DNA of 64,000 bases from Pseudocitrobacter corydidari (lineage in GTDB: Bacteria; Pseudomonadota; Gammaproteobacteria; Enterobacterales; Enterobacteriaceae), in assembly GCF_021172065.1 (NCBI RefSeq), contig NZ_CP087880.1:3448583-3512582 (forward strand). Direction: 5' to 3'. Positions 53,650 through 64,000 of this stretch are shown piece after piece (the stretch's first letter is position 1; each line of letters starts with the position of its first letter). A program made the position numbers and the translations under genes. The notes under the pieces were generated by a model. It saw only the letters and a list, made by a program, of their open reading frames with translations. It was not told the origin of the DNA and made no database searches.

Positions 53650-56475
53650 ATGGATAAGATCGAAGTTCGGGGCGCCCGCACCCACAATCTCAAAAATATC
53701 AACCTCATCATCCCGCGCGACAAACTGATTGTCGTTACCGGGCTGTCGGGGTCTGGCAAATCTTCACTGGCTTTCGACACCCTTTACGCCGAGGGGCAGC
53801 GTCGCTACGTCGAATCGCTTTCTGCGTATGCGCGCCAGTTCCTGTCGCTGATGGAGAAGCCGGATGTCGATCATATCGAAGGGCTGTCGCCTGCCATCTC
53901 TATTGAGCAGAAGTCGACCTCCCATAACCCGCGTTCCACGGTCGGGACCATTACCGAAATTCACGACTACCTGCGTCTGCTGTACGCACGCGTCGGCGAG
54001 CCGCGCTGTCCGGATCACGACGTGCCGCTGGCGGCGCAAACCGTGAGCCAGATGGTCGACAACGTGCTGACGCAGCCGGAAGGCAAACGCCTGATGCTGC
54101 TGGCGCCAATCATTAAAGAGCGTAAAGGCGAGCACACCAAAACGCTGGAAAACCTGGCAAGCCAGGGCTATATCCGCGCGCGTATTGATGGCGAAGTGTG
54201 TGACCTCTCCGATCCGCCGACGCTGGAGCTGCAAAAGAAACACACCATTGAAGTGGTTATCGACCGCTTCAAGGTGCGCGAAGACCTGGCGCAGCGTCTG
54301 GCCGAGTCGTTTGAAACCGCGCTGGAGCTTTCCGGCGGCACCGCAATCGTCTCTGATATGGACGATCCGAAAGCGGACGAACTGCTCTTCTCCGCCAACT
54401 TCGCCTGCCCAATTTGCGGCTACAGCATGAGCGAACTGGAACCGCGTCTGTTCTCGTTCAACAACCCGGCGGGCGCGTGCCCAACCTGTGACGGCCTGGG
54501 CGTGCAGCAATATTTCGACCCGGACCGCATCATCCAAAACCCGGAGCTGTCGCTGGCAGGTGGCGCGATTCGCGGTTGGGATCGCCGTAACTTCTACTAT
54601 TTCCAGATGCTGCGCTCGCTGGCAGAGCATTATGATTTCGACGTTGAAGCGCCGTGGGGCAGCCTGAACGCATCAGTGCAGAAAGTAGTGCTGTACGGTT
54701 CCGGTAAAGAATCCATCGAATTCAAATACATGAACGATCGCGGCGATACCTCCGTGCGTCGTCATCCGTTTGAAGGCGTGCTGCACAACATGGAACGCCG
54801 TTATAAAGAGACGGAATCCAGCGCGGTGCGCGAAGAGCTGGCGAAATTCATCAGCAACCGTCCATGCGCCAGCTGTGAAGGTACACGTCTGCGTCGCGAA
54901 GCGCGTCACGTGTATGTTGAAAATACCCCGCTGCCGACCATCTCAGACATGAGCATCGGCCATGCGATGGACTTCTTCAATAATCTGAAACTTTCCGGCC
55001 AGCGCGCGAAAATCGCCGAAAAAGTGCTGAAAGAGATTGGCGATCGCCTGAAGTTCCTGGTCAACGTTGGCCTGAACTACCTGACGCTCTCCCGTTCGGC
55101 AGAAACCCTTTCCGGCGGTGAAGCTCAGCGTATCCGTCTGGCAAGCCAGATTGGCGCAGGGTTAGTCGGCGTGATGTACGTGCTGGATGAACCCTCCATC
55201 GGCCTGCACCAGCGCGACAACGAACGTCTGCTCGGCACATTGATTCACCTGCGTAACCTCGGTAACACGGTGATCGTGGTCGAGCACGATGAAGACGCCA
55301 TTCGCGCCGCTGACCACGTTATCGACATCGGGCCGGGCGCGGGTGTACACGGTGGTCAGGTCGTCGCGGAAGGGACGCTGGATGACATCATGGCGGTGCC
55401 AGAGTCGTTAACCGGCCAGTTCATGAGCGGCAAACGTAAAATCGAAGTGCCGAAAAATCGCGTACCCGCAGACCCGGCAAAAGTGCTGAAACTGAGCGGC
55501 GCGCGCGGCAACAACCTGAAAGATGTCACCTTAACGCTGCCCGTAGGCCTGTTTACCTGTATCACCGGGGTATCCGGTTCCGGAAAATCTACGCTGATTA
55601 ACGACACCCTGTTCCCGATTGCACAGCGCCAGCTTAACGGCGCAACTATCGCCGAACCAGCGCCGTATCGCGATGTTCAGGGGCTTGAGCACTTCGACAA
55701 AGTTATCGATATCGACCAAAGCCCGATTGGCCGTACGCCGCGCTCTAACCCGGCAACCTACACCGGCGTCTTTACGCCTGTGCGTGAGCTGTTCGCGGGC
55801 GTGCCGGAATCACGCGCGCGCGGCTATACGCCGGGGCGCTTCAGCTTTAACGTCCGTGGCGGGCGCTGCGAGGCGTGTCAGGGCGATGGCGTGATCAAAG
55901 TCGAGATGCACTTCCTGCCGGATATCTACGTGCCGTGCGACCAGTGCAAAGGCAAACGCTATAACCGCGAAACGCTGGAGATTAAGTACAAAGGCAAAAC
56001 CATCCACGAAGTGCTGGATATGACCATTGAAGAAGCACGTGAGTTCTTCGATGCCGTTCCGGCGCTGGCGCGCAAGCTGCAAACCCTGATGGACGTGGGC
56101 CTGACCTACATTCGTCTCGGCCAGGCGGCGACGACGCTATCGGGTGGTGAAGCCCAGCGTGTGAAGCTGGCGCGTGAGCTCTCTAAACGCGGTACCGGGC
56201 AGACGCTGTACATTCTCGATGAGCCGACCACCGGCCTGCACTTCGCGGATATTCAGCAACTGCTGGAAGTGCTGCACCAGCTGCGCGACCAGGGCAACAC
56301 CATTGTGGTGATTGAGCACAACCTTGATGTGATCAAAACCGCCGACTGGATTGTTGACCTTGGCCCGGAAGGCGGCAGCGGCGGCGGGGAGATTCTCGTC
56401 TCCGGCACGCCAGAAACCGTCGCCGAATGCGAAGCCTCACATACGGCGCGCTTCCTTAAACCGATGCTGAAGTAG
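53650..56475 (+). CDS. uvrA: UvrA, excinuclease ABC damage-recognition subunit
   Basis: This ABC-type DNA damage sensor of nucleotide excision repair has 941 residues (E. coli 940). Two ATPase modules have Walker A motifs GLSGSGKSS (about 31-39) and GVSGSGKST (about 640-648), and signatures [13 protein letters not shown] and [13 protein letters not shown]. Zinc sites are CPICGYSM with CPTCDG near 253-280 and CEACQGDG with CDQCKGK near 740-765. It loads UvrB at lesions. The stop abuts the yjbR stop on the other strand with no gap. Confidence 0.99.
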   Translation: MDKIEVRGARTHNLKNINLIIPRDKLIVVTGLSGSGKSSLAFDTLYAEGQRRYVESLSAYARQFLSLMEKPDVDHIEGLSPAISIEQKSTSHNPRSTVGTITEIHDYLRLLYARVGEPRCPDHDVPLAAQTVSQMVDNVLTQPEGKRLMLLAPIIKERKGEHTKTLENLASQGYIRARIDGEVCDLSDPPTLELQKKHTIEVVIDRFKVREDLAQRLAESFETALELSGGTAIVSDMDDPKADELLFSANFACPICGYSMSELEPRLFSFNNPAGACPTCDGLGVQQYFDPDRIIQNPELSLAGGAIRGWDRRNFYYFQMLRSLAEHYDFDVEAPWGSLNASVQKVVLYGSGKESIEFKYMNDRGDTSVRRHPFEGVLHNMERRYKETESSAVREELAKFISNRPCASCEGTRLRREARHVYVENTPLPTISDMSIGHAMDFFNNLKLSGQRAKIAEKVLKEIGDRLKFLVNVGLNYLTLSRSAETLSGGEAQRIRLASQIGAGLVGVMYVLDEPSIGLHQRDNERLLGTLIHLRNLGNTVIVVEHDEDAIRAADHVIDIGPGAGVHGGQVVAEGTLDDIMAVPESLTGQFMSGKRKIEVPKNRVPADPAKVLKLSGARGNNLKDVTLTLPVGLFTCITGVSGSGKSTLINDTLFPIAQRQLNGATIAEPAPYRDVQGLEHFDKVIDIDQSPIGRTPRSNPATYTGVFTPVRELFAGVPESRARGYTPGRFSFNVRGGRCEACQGDGVIKVEMHFLPDIYVPCDQCKGKRYNRETLEIKYKGKTIHEVLDMTIEEAREFFDAVPALARKLQTLMDVGLTYIRLGQAATTLSGGEAQRVKLARELSKRGTGQTLYILDEPTTGLHFADIQQLLEVLHQLRDQGNTIVVIEHNLDVIKTADWIVDLGPEGGSGGGEILVSGTPETVAECEASHTARFLKPMLK

Positions 56476-56829
56476 TCACTTCACTAGCTGCTGCCGGGTT
56501 TGTTCCGGCAGCAGCGTGATTGCCTGCTGATACGAGGCATCCACCAGATAGTAAATTTGCGAATCCGGCAACGTGCCGTCGAGGTAAACCGTGCTCCAGT
56601 GCGCTTTATTAAGATGACGGCTGGGACGCACATCGCTGTGCTGCTGGCGCAGCAGTTCTGCCAGCTCCGGGCTGGTTTTCAACGACACCGCCGGGCGTTC
56701 TTCCACCTCTTTAACCATCGCGAAAAGCACATCCGCGACCTTAATCTGCGTCGCTTTCCAGTCGCTGTGTACGCTTTGCTCTGCGCCACTCTTCGCCATG
56801 CAGTACACCAAAAGATCCGAACTGGTCAT
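56476..56829 (-). CDS. yjbR: YjbR, MmcQ/YjbR-type DNA-binding protein
   Basis: This 117-residue CyaY-like fold protein of the MmcQ/YjbR family (E. coli 118) shows the conserved core DWKATQIKVADVLFAMVKEV and RPSRHLNKAHWSTVYLDGTL. The start at 56829 has AGAGG eight bases upstream; nine more residues upstream are not family-like. Its molecular role is unclear. Zero bases separate its stop from that of uvrA, so the two transcripts must overlap at their 3' ends. E. coli yjbQ, expected next, is absent. Confidence 0.9.
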   Translation of the reverse strand: MTSSDLLVYCMAKSGAEQSVHSDWKATQIKVADVLFAMVKEVEERPAVSLKTSPELAELLRQQHSDVRPSRHLNKAHWSTVYLDGTLPDSQIYYLVDASYQQAITLLPEQTRQQLVK

Positions 56830-56890
56830 ATTATACCTCTTAGTCTCACGAGCCACGGTGTGCCAAACGTCATCACCTCAGTGTGCAACA

Positions 56891-56921
56891 AGTCGCCGAA
56901 AGGTGAAACCTTCCGGCGACT
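56891..56921. terminator. Hairpin between yjbR and aphA
   Basis: Stem agtcgccg...cggcgact with an inner aagg/cctt pair forms a 31-base hairpin followed by gattttt on the plus strand. It is downstream of aphA on the minus strand, where no T-run follows directly, so it may be an mRNA 3' stabiliser rather than a classical terminator. Confidence 0.55.
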
Positions 56922-56960
56922 GATTTTTGACTAAAAAAGCATCATTTATCTGCGGGGCGT

Positions 56961-57674
56961 TTAGTACTCGGAATTCACAATCACTTCTTCATTGTACTTG
57001 CCCGCCTGCGGCAGCGGTCGATACGTGGAGTTTGAGGCGCGCAGCACGCGGATGCCACGGGCACCTGCTTCGCGCGCCGCCGAGATATCGTTATCCGAAT
57101 CGCCGTAGAAGATCTTTACGCCCTTCTCTTTCAGCCACTGCGTTTTGGTATTCTGGCCCGGTTTATCACCGGCAAAAATGACCGGATTCATGCTGGTCGC
57201 CGGGATCAGGAAATAGTCCTGCAACGTTTTGGAGACCGTTTCAGTTTTGGTTTCGCTACGCCCGGTAACGAAATAGATGCTGTCACCGCGCTTCACGTGC
57301 ATCGCAATCAATGAACGGGCGACTTCTTTCGGAATGCTGAACTCATCCCAGCCGTTGTTCATTTTTTCCCAGAATGCAGGGTTCTTCAGATACTCTTCGC
57401 TGCCCGGAGACCAGGTTTTCTGCCCACGCCAGAAGCCGGGGCTGGAAAACAGCACCGTATCATCGATATCAAAACCCACCGCCATCGGTGGATGATTCAT
57501 CAGGCTGTTTTCAATTTGCGCCACTGATACCCAGTGGATGGGTGCCTGTTCGGCCAGTTTAGCGACATCCGTACCCGGATAGAGCGGAGATGGTGATGAA
57601 GCATGAGCGGTAACCGTGTTATTTAACGCGAACAACAAACAAACGGCGCTCAGCGCCTGTGTGATCTTGCGCAT
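56961..57674 (-). CDS. aphA: AphA, class B acid phosphatase
   Basis: This periplasmic non-specific acid phosphatase/phosphotransferase of the HAD fold has 237 residues as in E. coli. Signal peptide [20 protein letters not shown]...AHA. The nucleophile motif [10 protein letters not shown] is near 69, [12 protein letters not shown] near 137 and [15 protein letters not shown] near 190, with the magnesium-binding aspartates. It releases phosphate from nucleotides and other monoesters. Confidence 0.96.
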   Translation of the reverse strand: MRKITQALSAVCLLFALNNTVTAHASSPSPLYPGTDVAKLAEQAPIHWVSVAQIENSLMNHPPMAVGFDIDDTVLFSSPGFWRGQKTWSPGSEEYLKNPAFWEKMNNGWDEFSIPKEVARSLIAMHVKRGDSIYFVTGRSETKTETVSKTLQDYFLIPATSMNPVIFAGDKPGQNTKTQWLKEKGVKIFYGDSDNDISAAREAGARGIRVLRASNSTYRPLPQAGKYNEEVIVNSEY

Positions 57675-57870
57675 AGTTTTCCCTAAATCGTCGTCTTGTT
57701 TTTGTTTTAAAGTGAGTGATACTTCAAAAAATTAGAAAGACCTTAACGGTTACAGGGAGTGAAGGGAAGGATTTTCCAGGATTTATCCTGGAAAAAGGAT
57801 AAGGGATCACACTTTTGCCTTGCAGGACACTTCACGCGGCAGCGATGTCGCGTGAAGAGTGAGTGCTTGC

Positions 57871-59064
57871 TTACATTACCGCCGCGAATGCCTGCGCGAC
57901 GCGGTGCACGTTACGGGAATTCAGCCCGGCAACGCACATACGACCGCTGGCAATCAGATAGACGCCGAACTCATCACGCAGGCGATCAACCTGCGCAGCG
58001 CTCAGGCCGGTATAGCTGAACATACCGCGTTGCTTGAGGAGGTAATCGAAATTCCCGTCCGGCATGGCTTCTTTCAGTACGTTCACCAGCGCCTGGCGCA
58101 TGTCCAGAATACGCGTGCGCATGGCTTCCACTTCCGCCAGCCACGAGGCCTTCAGCGCGTCGTCGTTGAGCACGGTAGACACAAGCTGCGCGCCGGTCGT
58201 CGGCGGGCTGGAGTAGTTACGACGTACCGTCGCTTTCAGCTGGCCCAGCACGCGCCCTGCCGCATCAGCATCTTCGCAGACCACAGACAAGCCGCCGATA
58301 CGCTCACCGTATAACGAGAAAATTTTTGAAAATGAGTTGCTCACCAGCACCGGTAAGCCCGCCGACGCAATCGTGCGGATGGCATAGGCATCCTGCTCCA
58401 TGCCGCCGCCAAAGCCCTGATAGGCGATATCAAGGAACGGGATCAGGTTGCGCGCCTTCAGCACCTCCGTCACCGCATCCCACTGGCTGTTCGTCAGGTC
58501 CGCGCCGGTTGGGTTGTGGCAGCACGGATGCAGCAGCACGATGCTTTGCGCAGGCAATGTGTTGAGGGTTTCCAGCAGCGCGTCAAAACGCACGCCATTG
58601 GTCTCACCGTCGAACCACGGATAGGTTTTGACCGTAAAGCCCGCGCCTTCAAAGATGGCGACGTGGTTTTCCCAGGTCGGATCGCTGACCCAGACGCCGG
58701 AATCCGGGAAGTAGCGTTTGAGGAAATCCGCCCCCACTTTCAGCGCACCGGAACCGCCCAGCGTCTGAATAGTGGCGACGCGTTTCTGCGCCAGCACCGG
58801 GTGGTCGGCACCAAACAGCAGCGGCGCAATGGCCTGACGGTAGCTGTTCAGCCCTTCCATCGGCAGGTAAAGCGAGGCGCTATGCGGCTCGGCGGCAAGG
58901 CGCTTTTCGGCCTCAGCGACGGCCTGAAGTTGGGGGATGATGCCCTCTTCGTTATAGTACAGGCCGATACTGAGGTTCACTTTATCGCTGCGCGGATCGT
59001 CTTTGAAACGCTCCATCAGCGAAAGAATAGGGTCGCCAGCGTAGGCGTCAACTTTTTGAAACAC
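57871..59064 (-). CDS. tyrB: TyrB, aromatic-amino-acid aminotransferase
   Basis: This PLP enzyme of fold type I, 397 residues as in E. coli, transaminates tyrosine, phenylalanine, aspartate and leucine keto acids. The PLP-binding lysine is in [13 protein letters not shown] near 247; other marks are [11 protein letters not shown] near 190 and [12 protein letters not shown] near 280. I start at GTG (59064), nine bases after GGAG, which reproduces the E. coli N-terminus ([11 protein letters not shown]); upstream residues are leader sequence. TyrR boxes are expected upstream; only a loose TGTAAA half site is visible. Confidence 0.96.
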   Translation of the reverse strand: MFQKVDAYAGDPILSLMERFKDDPRSDKVNLSIGLYYNEEGIIPQLQAVAEAEKRLAAEPHSASLYLPMEGLNSYRQAIAPLLFGADHPVLAQKRVATIQTLGGSGALKVGADFLKRYFPDSGVWVSDPTWENHVAIFEGAGFTVKTYPWFDGETNGVRFDALLETLNTLPAQSIVLLHPCCHNPTGADLTNSQWDAVTEVLKARNLIPFLDIAYQGFGGGMEQDAYAIRTIASAGLPVLVSNSFSKIFSLYGERIGGLSVVCEDADAAGRVLGQLKATVRRNYSSPPTTGAQLVSTVLNDDALKASWLAEVEAMRTRILDMRQALVNVLKEAMPDGNFDYLLKQRGMFSYTGLSAAQVDRLRDEFGVYLIASGRMCVAGLNSRNVHRVAQAFAAVM

Positions 59065-59160
59065 GAGGTGGTTCTCCAGGTTTACAGAAGGCAGGTAATA
59101 ACACAATAAACCGGAAGCGGGAGAAGGTCGAGAGGATGTTGTCGCCGGATGTTATCAAAT

Positions 59161-59194
59161 AGTAGGCCGGGTAAGGCGCAGCCGCCACCCGGCA
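59161..59194. repeat. REP unit between tyrB and alr
   Basis: A single REP palindrome (gtaggccgggtaaggcgcag, then ccgccacccggc) lies just downstream of alr. Confidence 0.85.
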
Positions 59195-59202
59195 CCACAC
59201 AA

Positions 59203-60282
59203 TCAATCGATATACTTCATCGCCACGCGCGACGTCAGACGCGTGATAAGTTCGTAAGCACTCACTTTGGTGACTTCCGCGATGCGTTCAACGGGCAGCC
59301 CTTCGCCCCACATCACCACCGGATCGCCCGCTTTATCCTGCGCTTCTGGCCCCAGGTCAACGCAGATCATATCCATCGCCACGCGGCCGACAATCGGCAC
59401 TTCACGGCCATTAACCAGTACCGGCGTGCCGGATGGCGCAGCGCGCGGGTAGCCATCGCCATAGCCCATCGCCACCACGCCCAGGCGGGTATCACGCTCG
59501 CTGACCCAGGTACCGCCGTAGCCGACCGGCTCACCGGCTTTATGCTCGCGCACGGCAATCAGGCTGGAGGTCAGCGACATCACCGGCTGGAAGCCGAAAT
59601 CAGGCCCCCAGGGCTTTTGTTCCAGCGGCGATACGCCGTAGAGAATGATGCCCGGACGCGCCCAGTCGAAATGCGACTGCGGCCACAGCAAAATGCCGCC
59701 AGACGCTGCGATAGAGCGTTTCCCCGGCTTGCCTTCACAGAAAGTGTTGAAGATATCGAGCTGTTTTTCCGTCGCGCCGCACTCGGGTTCATCGGCACGC
59801 GCAAAGTGGCTGACGATGTTGACCGGCTGGCTGACATTTTTACACTGGCTCAGACGCTGGTAAAACGCCTCCGCTTCTTCGGGACGAATACCCAGCCGAT
59901 GCATACCGGTGTCGAGCTTCATCCACACCGTTACCGGGCGGCTGAGCTGCGCGGTCTCCAGCGCTTCCAGCTGTTCCATATTATGCACGGCGGTATGAAG
60001 CTGCTGTTCAGCGATAACCGGTAGATCGGTGGCGTTAAAGAAGCCTTCCAGCAGTAAGATGGGTTGCGTAATGCCGCCCTCGCGCAACCGCAGGGCCTCT
60101 TCCAGACGGGCGACGCCAAAGGCGTCGGCATCGGGGAGCGTTCGCGCGGTCTCCAGAAGACCGTGTCCGTAGGCGTTCGCTTTCACCACCGCAACCAGTT
60201 TGCTGGCAGGCGCCAGTTCACGCAGACGTTGCAGATTGTGTCGCAGAGCGCGGCGGTTAATCACTACAGTTGCCGCTTGCAT
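59203..60282 (-). CDS. alr: Alr, alanine racemase
   Basis: This biosynthetic PLP-dependent racemase supplies D-alanine for peptidoglycan. It has 359 residues as in E. coli. Lys34 in [10 protein letters not shown] binds PLP, and [10 protein letters not shown] near 255 carries the second catalytic residue, a tyrosine. The start [16 protein letters not shown] has an upstream in-frame ATG 14 codons earlier that is not family-like. It lies 47 bases after dnaB and is probably co-transcribed with it. Confidence 0.97.
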   Translation of the reverse strand: MQAATVVINRRALRHNLQRLRELAPASKLVAVVKANAYGHGLLETARTLPDADAFGVARLEEALRLREGGITQPILLLEGFFNATDLPVIAEQQLHTAVHNMEQLEALETAQLSRPVTVWMKLDTGMHRLGIRPEEAEAFYQRLSQCKNVSQPVNIVSHFARADEPECGATEKQLDIFNTFCEGKPGKRSIAASGGILLWPQSHFDWARPGIILYGVSPLEQKPWGPDFGFQPVMSLTSSLIAVREHKAGEPVGYGGTWVSERDTRLGVVAMGYGDGYPRAAPSGTPVLVNGREVPIVGRVAMDMICVDLGPEAQDKAGDPVVMWGEGLPVERIAEVTKVSAYELITRLTSRVAMKYID

Positions 60283-60329
60283 TTGTGTTCCTTGAAAAGT
60301 GTTTGCTTGAGTTACCTGAATCAATCTTG

Positions 60330-61745
60330 TTATTCGTCGTCGTACTGTGGGCCTGCGTAGTTATCGAAACGCGACCATTGCCCGTTAAAGGTAAGACGCA
60401 CGGTACCGATCGGGCCGTTACGCTGCTTACCGATAATAATCTCGGCGATACCTTTTAAGTCACTGTTTTCGTGATAAACCTCATCACGGTAGATAAACAT
60501 GATTAAGTCGGCATCCTGTTCGATTGAGCCGGATTCACGCAGGTCGGAGTTGACCGGGCGCTTATCGGCACGTTGTTCCAGTGAGCGGTTAAGCTGCGAC
60601 AGCGCCACCACCGGCACATGCAGTTCTTTCGCTAACGCTTTGAGCGAGCGGGATATTTCCGCGATTTCCAGCGTACGGTTGTCGGAGAGCGACGGCACGC
60701 GCATCAGCTGAAGGTAGTCGATCATGATAAGGCCAATGCCATCATGTTCGCGGGCAATACGACGCGCGCGGGAGCGTACTTCTGTCGGCGTCAGGCCGGA
60801 GGAGTCATCGATGTAGATGTTACGCTTCTCAAGCAGAATGCCCATGGTGCCGGAAATTCGCGCCCAGTCTTCATCATCCAGCTGACCGGTACGGATTTTG
60901 GTCTGATCGACGCGCGACAGCGACGCCAGAGAACGCATCATAATCTGTTCCGAGGGCATCTCCAGCGAGAAGATCAGCACCGGTTTATCCTGCAACATCG
61001 CCGCATTTTCGACGAGGTTCATCGCAAATGTCGTTTTACCCATCGACGGACGCGCGGCGACGATAATCAAATCCGACGGTTGCAGGCCCGCGGTTTTTTT
61101 ATTGAGATCGTCATAGCCGGTGTTTACACCCGTCACACCATCGTGCGGCTGCTGGAAAAGTTGCTCGATACGCGCGACGGTGGCGTCCAGCACATCGGCA
61201 ATATTTTTCGGGCCTTCATCTTTATTGGCGCGGCTTTCCGCGATTTTAAAGACGCGGGATTCCGCGAGATCCAGTAGGTCTTCGCTGGTGCGGCCCTGAG
61301 GATCAAACCCGGCTTCGGCGATTTCATTCGCCACCGAGATCATCTCACGGACAACGGCACGTTCACGGACGATATCGGCATAAGCGCTGATATTCGCGGC
61401 ACTTGGCGTATTTTTTGACAACTCAGCCAGATAAGCAAAGCCACCAACGCTATCAAGCTGCCCCTGACGCTCCAGCGATTCCGCGAGCGTAATCAGATCG
61501 ATTGGGCTGCCGGTTTCCTGTAAGCGCCCCATTTCAGTAAAGATATGGCGGTGCGGACGGGTATAGAAATCATCAGACACGACACGCTCGGCAACGTCGT
61601 CCCAGCGTTCGTTATCCAGCATCAAACCGCCCAACACCGACTGTTCCGCTTCAATCGAGTGCGGCGGCACTTTCAGCCCGGCGACCTGAGGATCACGCTC
61701 ACGAGCTTCAGTCTGTTGTTTGTTGAAGGGTTTATTTGCTGCCAT
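60330..61745 (-). CDS. dnaB: DnaB, replicative DNA helicase
   Basis: This is the hexameric 5'-3' helicase of the replication fork, 471 residues as in E. coli. The N-terminal DnaG/DnaC-interaction domain covers about residues 1-150. The RecA-like motor has Walker [10 protein letters not shown] near 230, Walker [13 protein letters not shown] near 338 and the later [14 protein letters not shown] with sensor residues. No intein is present. alr follows. Confidence 0.98.
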   Translation of the reverse strand: MAANKPFNKQQTEARERDPQVAGLKVPPHSIEAEQSVLGGLMLDNERWDDVAERVVSDDFYTRPHRHIFTEMGRLQETGSPIDLITLAESLERQGQLDSVGGFAYLAELSKNTPSAANISAYADIVRERAVVREMISVANEIAEAGFDPQGRTSEDLLDLAESRVFKIAESRANKDEGPKNIADVLDATVARIEQLFQQPHDGVTGVNTGYDDLNKKTAGLQPSDLIIVAARPSMGKTTFAMNLVENAAMLQDKPVLIFSLEMPSEQIMMRSLASLSRVDQTKIRTGQLDDEDWARISGTMGILLEKRNIYIDDSSGLTPTEVRSRARRIAREHDGIGLIMIDYLQLMRVPSLSDNRTLEIAEISRSLKALAKELHVPVVALSQLNRSLEQRADKRPVNSDLRESGSIEQDADLIMFIYRDEVYHENSDLKGIAEIIIGKQRNGPIGTVRLTFNGQWSRFDNYAGPQYDDE

Positions 61746-61808
61746 AGTGAATGGAGTTACCGAGATAAAGATTGGGTCGAAAGATTACCACATTGTTCAG
61801 GAGGAAGC

Positions 61809-62792
61809 ATGGCAACACGCATCGAATTTGACAAGCATGGCGGCCCCGAAGTACTCAAGGCCGTAGAGTTCACTCCCGCCGATCCGGCGAGCCACGAAGT
61901 GCAGGTCGAAAACAAAGCTATCGGTATTAACTATATCGACACCTACATCCGCAGCGGGCTTTATCCACCGCCGTCGCTGCCAAGCAGCCTGGGTACCGAA
62001 GCGGCGGGCGTGGTGACGAAAATCGGTAAAGACGTGAAACATGTCAGCGTGGGCGATCGGGTGGTTTACGCGCAGTCTGCGCTGGGTGCCTATAGCGCAG
62101 TGCATAACGTGGCGGAAGATAAGGTCGCGATTTTACCAGATGCTATCTCCTTTGAGCAGGCGGCGGCATCGTTCCTCAAAGGGCTGACGGTGTTTTATCT
62201 GCTGCGCAAAACCTATGAAATTCAACCGGACGAGCCGTTCCTGTTCCATGCCGCAGCGGGCGGCGTAGGGTTGATTGCCTGCCAGTGGGCGAAAGCGCTG
62301 GGCGCGAAGCTTATTGGTACCGTTGGCAGCGCGGAGAAAGGCAAACGTGCGCTGGAGGCCGGTGCATGGCAGGTGATTAACTATCGCGATGAGAATATTG
62401 TCGAGCGCGTGAAAGAGATTACCGGCGGTAAGAAAGTGCGCGTGGTGTATGACTCGGTCGGGAAAGATACCTGGGAAGCGTCGCTGGATTGCCTGCAACG
62501 TCGCGGGTTGATGGTGAGCTTCGGCAATTCCTCCGGGCCAGTCACGGGCGTAAACCTGGGTATTCTCAACCAGAAAGGTTCACTATACGTGACCCGCCCT
62601 TCCCTGTATGGCTACGTGACAACGCGCGAAGAGTTGCAGGAAGCAAGCAATGAGCTGTTCTCGTTGATTGCCAGCGGCGTGATTAAAGTGGATGTGGCAG
62701 AGAAACAGAAGTTTGCGCTGACCGATGCGAAGCATGCGCATGAGGTGCTTGAGAGCCGGGCGACACAGGGTTCGAGCCTGTTAATCCCCTAG
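61809..62792 (+). CDS. qorA: QorA, NADPH:quinone oxidoreductase
   Basis: This zeta-crystallin-type medium-chain reductase has 327 residues as in E. coli. The N-terminal GroES-like domain is followed by the Rossmann motif AAAGGVGLIACQWA near 150 and an NADPH phosphate site in SAEKGKRA. It reduces quinones by one electron. It starts 63 bases from the divergent dnaB, at an ATG preceded by AGGAAG; the longer in-frame upstream start lies within dnaB. Confidence 0.96.
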   Translation: MATRIEFDKHGGPEVLKAVEFTPADPASHEVQVENKAIGINYIDTYIRSGLYPPPSLPSSLGTEAAGVVTKIGKDVKHVSVGDRVVYAQSALGAYSAVHNVAEDKVAILPDAISFEQAAASFLKGLTVFYLLRKTYEIQPDEPFLFHAAAGGVGLIACQWAKALGAKLIGTVGSAEKGKRALEAGAWQVINYRDENIVERVKEITGGKKVRVVYDSVGKDTWEASLDCLQRRGLMVSFGNSSGPVTGVNLGILNQKGSLYVTRPSLYGYVTTREELQEASNELFSLIASGVIKVDVAEKQKFALTDAKHAHEVLESRATQGSSLLIP

Positions 62793-62800
62793 AAAAGCTT

Positions 62801-62833
62801 AGGGCTTCCACATGGGAAGCCCTTACTTTTTTT
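62801..62833 (+). terminator. Terminator after qorA
   Basis: Stem gggcttcc-acatg-ggaagccc is followed by a T-rich run (ttactttttttag), eight bases after the qorA stop. Confidence 0.92.
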
Positions 62834-62957
62834 AGTTCGGCTGTATGTAGGGTACAGCTCGATGAATTCGTTAACGGCGCAATAGTGACAGATTTATTAC
62901 GCGAAACCTATGCCGTTTTATGCAAAATTTCTATTGTGTGACGAACCCCTCAATACC

Positions 62958-63200
62958 TTAGTAACGCCAACGGTTATTACTCCGATACTCGGGAATCTTT
63001 GGCGTTTTAATCGCCCGAATCACCCATACCACGGCAATCGCCAGCAGCAACCAGGGCAGCAATTTAAACACCAGTGCGAACAAGCCGCCGACAAACATCA
63101 GCGCCGTGGCGACGAAAAGCGCGGCAATAATGCCCAGCAGTGAAACGCCCGTAACCAGCAGCATCACAAAAAATCCAATCACAAACAGCAGCTCAAACAT
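62958..63200 (-). CDS. pspG: PspG, phage-shock protein G
   Basis: This 80-residue inner-membrane protein of the Psp stress response has the E. coli length. Two to three hydrophobic stretches fill residues 1-62 (FELLFVIGFFVMLLVTGVSL), ending in a basic tail (KIPEYRSNNRWRY). In E. coli it is a separate member of the PspF regulon, which fits the sigma-54 promoter found upstream. Confidence 0.94.
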   Translation of the reverse strand: MFELLFVIGFFVMLLVTGVSLLGIIAALFVATALMFVGGLFALVFKLLPWLLLAIAVVWVIRAIKTPKIPEYRSNNRWRY

Positions 63201-63239
63201 GGCTCTCTCCCAAAGATATCGTCATTCTCTTCTGGATAT

Positions 63240-63255
63240 TACAAGAATCATGCCA
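63240..63255 (-). promoter_or_regulatory. Sigma-54 promoter of pspG
   Basis: On the minus strand TGGCAT-gattc-TTGTA matches the -24/-12 consensus with correct spacing and lies 40-55 bases before the pspG start. PspF-binding sites would be expected further upstream, near 63260-63280; none was resolved. Confidence 0.8.
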
Positions 63256-63278
63256 AAGTTAAATTATTGATATTCAAT

Positions 63279-63307
63279 AAAAACGCCCGACAACTACGTG
63301 CCGGGCG
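63279..63307 (-). terminator. Terminator of dusA
   Basis: On the minus strand, stem cgcccg/cgggcg with a 12-base loop is followed by five T's. It ends dusA transcription before the pspG promoter. Confidence 0.85.
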
Positions 63308-63337
63308 TGGTGAATTTGACCAGTTTTTAGTGAAATT

Positions 63338-64000
63338 TTAACGCTTGTCGGCAACCAGCTTCAGCGCGTGCTCCAGCACGTTGATATCCGCACCGGCTTT
63401 GTGGGCGTTCTCGCTCAGGTAGCGACGCCACTGACGTGCGCCCGGAATGCCCTGGAACAAGCCCAGCATATGACGCGTCACGTGGCCCAGATAGGTGCCG
63501 TTACTCAGTTCACGTTCGATGTAGGGGTACATTGCGCGCACCACCGCAACCGGGTCAGTATCCGCGCCTTCGACACCAAAGATTTCGCGATCGACCGTCG
63601 CCAGAATACCGGGGTTCTGATACGCCTCGCGCCCGACCATGACGCCATCCATATGTTGCAGATGGGTTTTCGCCTCTTCCAGCGATTTAATGCCGCCGTT
63701 GATCGACATCGTCAGGTGCGGGAAGTCACGCTTCAGTTGATACACGCGCGGGTAATCCAGCGGCGGAATTTCGCGGTTCTCTTTTGGGCTGAGGCCAGAG
63801 AGCCAGGCTTTGCGCGCATGGATGATAAACATCTCGCACTCGCCGCGCCCGGCCACCGTATTGATAAAGTCGCAGAGGAACTCGTAGCTATCCTGGTCAT
63901 CGATGCCGATACGGGTTTTCACCGTGACGGGAATCGATACCACATCGCGCATCGCTTTTACGCAGTCCGCCACCAGTTGGGCATTGCCCATCAGACAGGC
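63338..64000 (-). CDS. dusA: DusA, tRNA-dihydrouridine synthase A (C-terminal part)
   Basis: This FMN-dependent enzyme reduces uridine 20 and 20a of tRNA. The window contains the C-terminal 220 residues or so; the start lies beyond base 64000. The catalytic cysteine codon (tgt of ACLMGNAQ) is at 63995-63997, right at the edge. Later motifs: [37 protein letters not shown], the phosphate-binding [10 protein letters not shown] and [14 protein letters not shown] terminator follows the gene. Confidence 0.96.
   Translation of the reverse strand, partial: ACLMGNAQLVADCVKAMRDVVSIPVTVKTRIGIDDQDSYEFLCDFINTVAGRGECEMFIIHARKAWLSGLSPKENREIPPLDYPRVYQLKRDFPHLTMSINGGIKSLEEAKTHLQHMDGVMVGREAYQNPGILATVDREIFGVEGADTDPVAVVRAMYPYIERELSNGTYLGHVTRHMLGLFQGIPGARQWRRYLSENAHKAGADINVLEHALKLVADKR

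Overview
The window is chromosomal DNA from a member of the Enterobacteriaceae, close to the Escherichia/Citrobacter/Enterobacter/Leclercia group. Gene content, protein lengths and order match the E. coli phn-to-dusA segment gene by gene. The intergenic repeats are REP elements of the enterobacterial type (gtaggccggataaggcg). I cannot fix the genus from sequence alone. No tRNA, rRNA, CRISPR array, phage or insertion sequence was seen.

Layout. (1) 1-5.6 kb: the distal part of the phosphonate C-P lyase operon, phnI (3' end) to phnP, with three REP copies in a 79-bp tandem array between phnK and phnL. (2) 5.7-13.1 kb: yjdP, the alkylsulfatase-like yjcS, and ytcA-mdtNOP (tripartite efflux). The E. 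coli als-rpiB block that separates yjdP from yjcS is absent. (3) 13.3-21.3 kb: the selenoprotein formate dehydrogenase fdhF with an in-frame UGA and SECIS, the glutamate carrier gltP, and acs-yjcH-actP for acetate uptake and activation. yjcO and the nrf operon are absent. (4) 21.4-41.4 kb: an accessory block between actP and yjcE. Its first half is a complete yahBCDEFGIJ cluster (E. coli carries it elsewhere): LysR regulator, membrane protein, ankyrin protein, three subunits resembling the AllFGH carbamoyltransferase, a carbamate kinase and a Tat-exported amidohydrolase. Its second half is a glycan locus: two paralogous sugar-binding proteins, a GH38 alpha-mannosidase, an unrecognised 522-residue protein and a Gfo/Idh/MocA dehydrogenase, followed by lrgAB with a LysR regulator. 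(5) 41.5-50.0 kb: yjcE, a LacI-controlled ascorbate-type PTS plus split transketolase operon, and the purine permease ghxP. (6) 50.4-64.0 kb: a GST gene, the SraL (RyjA) small RNA, soxR/soxS, yjcB, ssb, uvrA, yjbR, aphA, tyrB, alr, dnaB, qorA, pspG and dusA (5' part cut off by the window edge).

How they work together. The yah genes look like a catabolic route that would transfer a carbamoyl group to phosphate and recover ATP through carbamate kinase; the substrate is unknown. The PTS and transketolase genes form one tightly packed operon with two identical LacI-type palindromes and a CRP site upstream, so a sugar-inducible, glucose-repressed pathway is likely. The mannosidase locus has two periplasmic binding proteins but no permease or ATPase in the window. 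Recognisable control sites include sigma-54 promoters (fdhF, pspG), the soxS promoter with its 19-bp spacer, a LexA box between ssb and uvrA, PurR boxes near ghxP and a consensus CRP site before yjcB.
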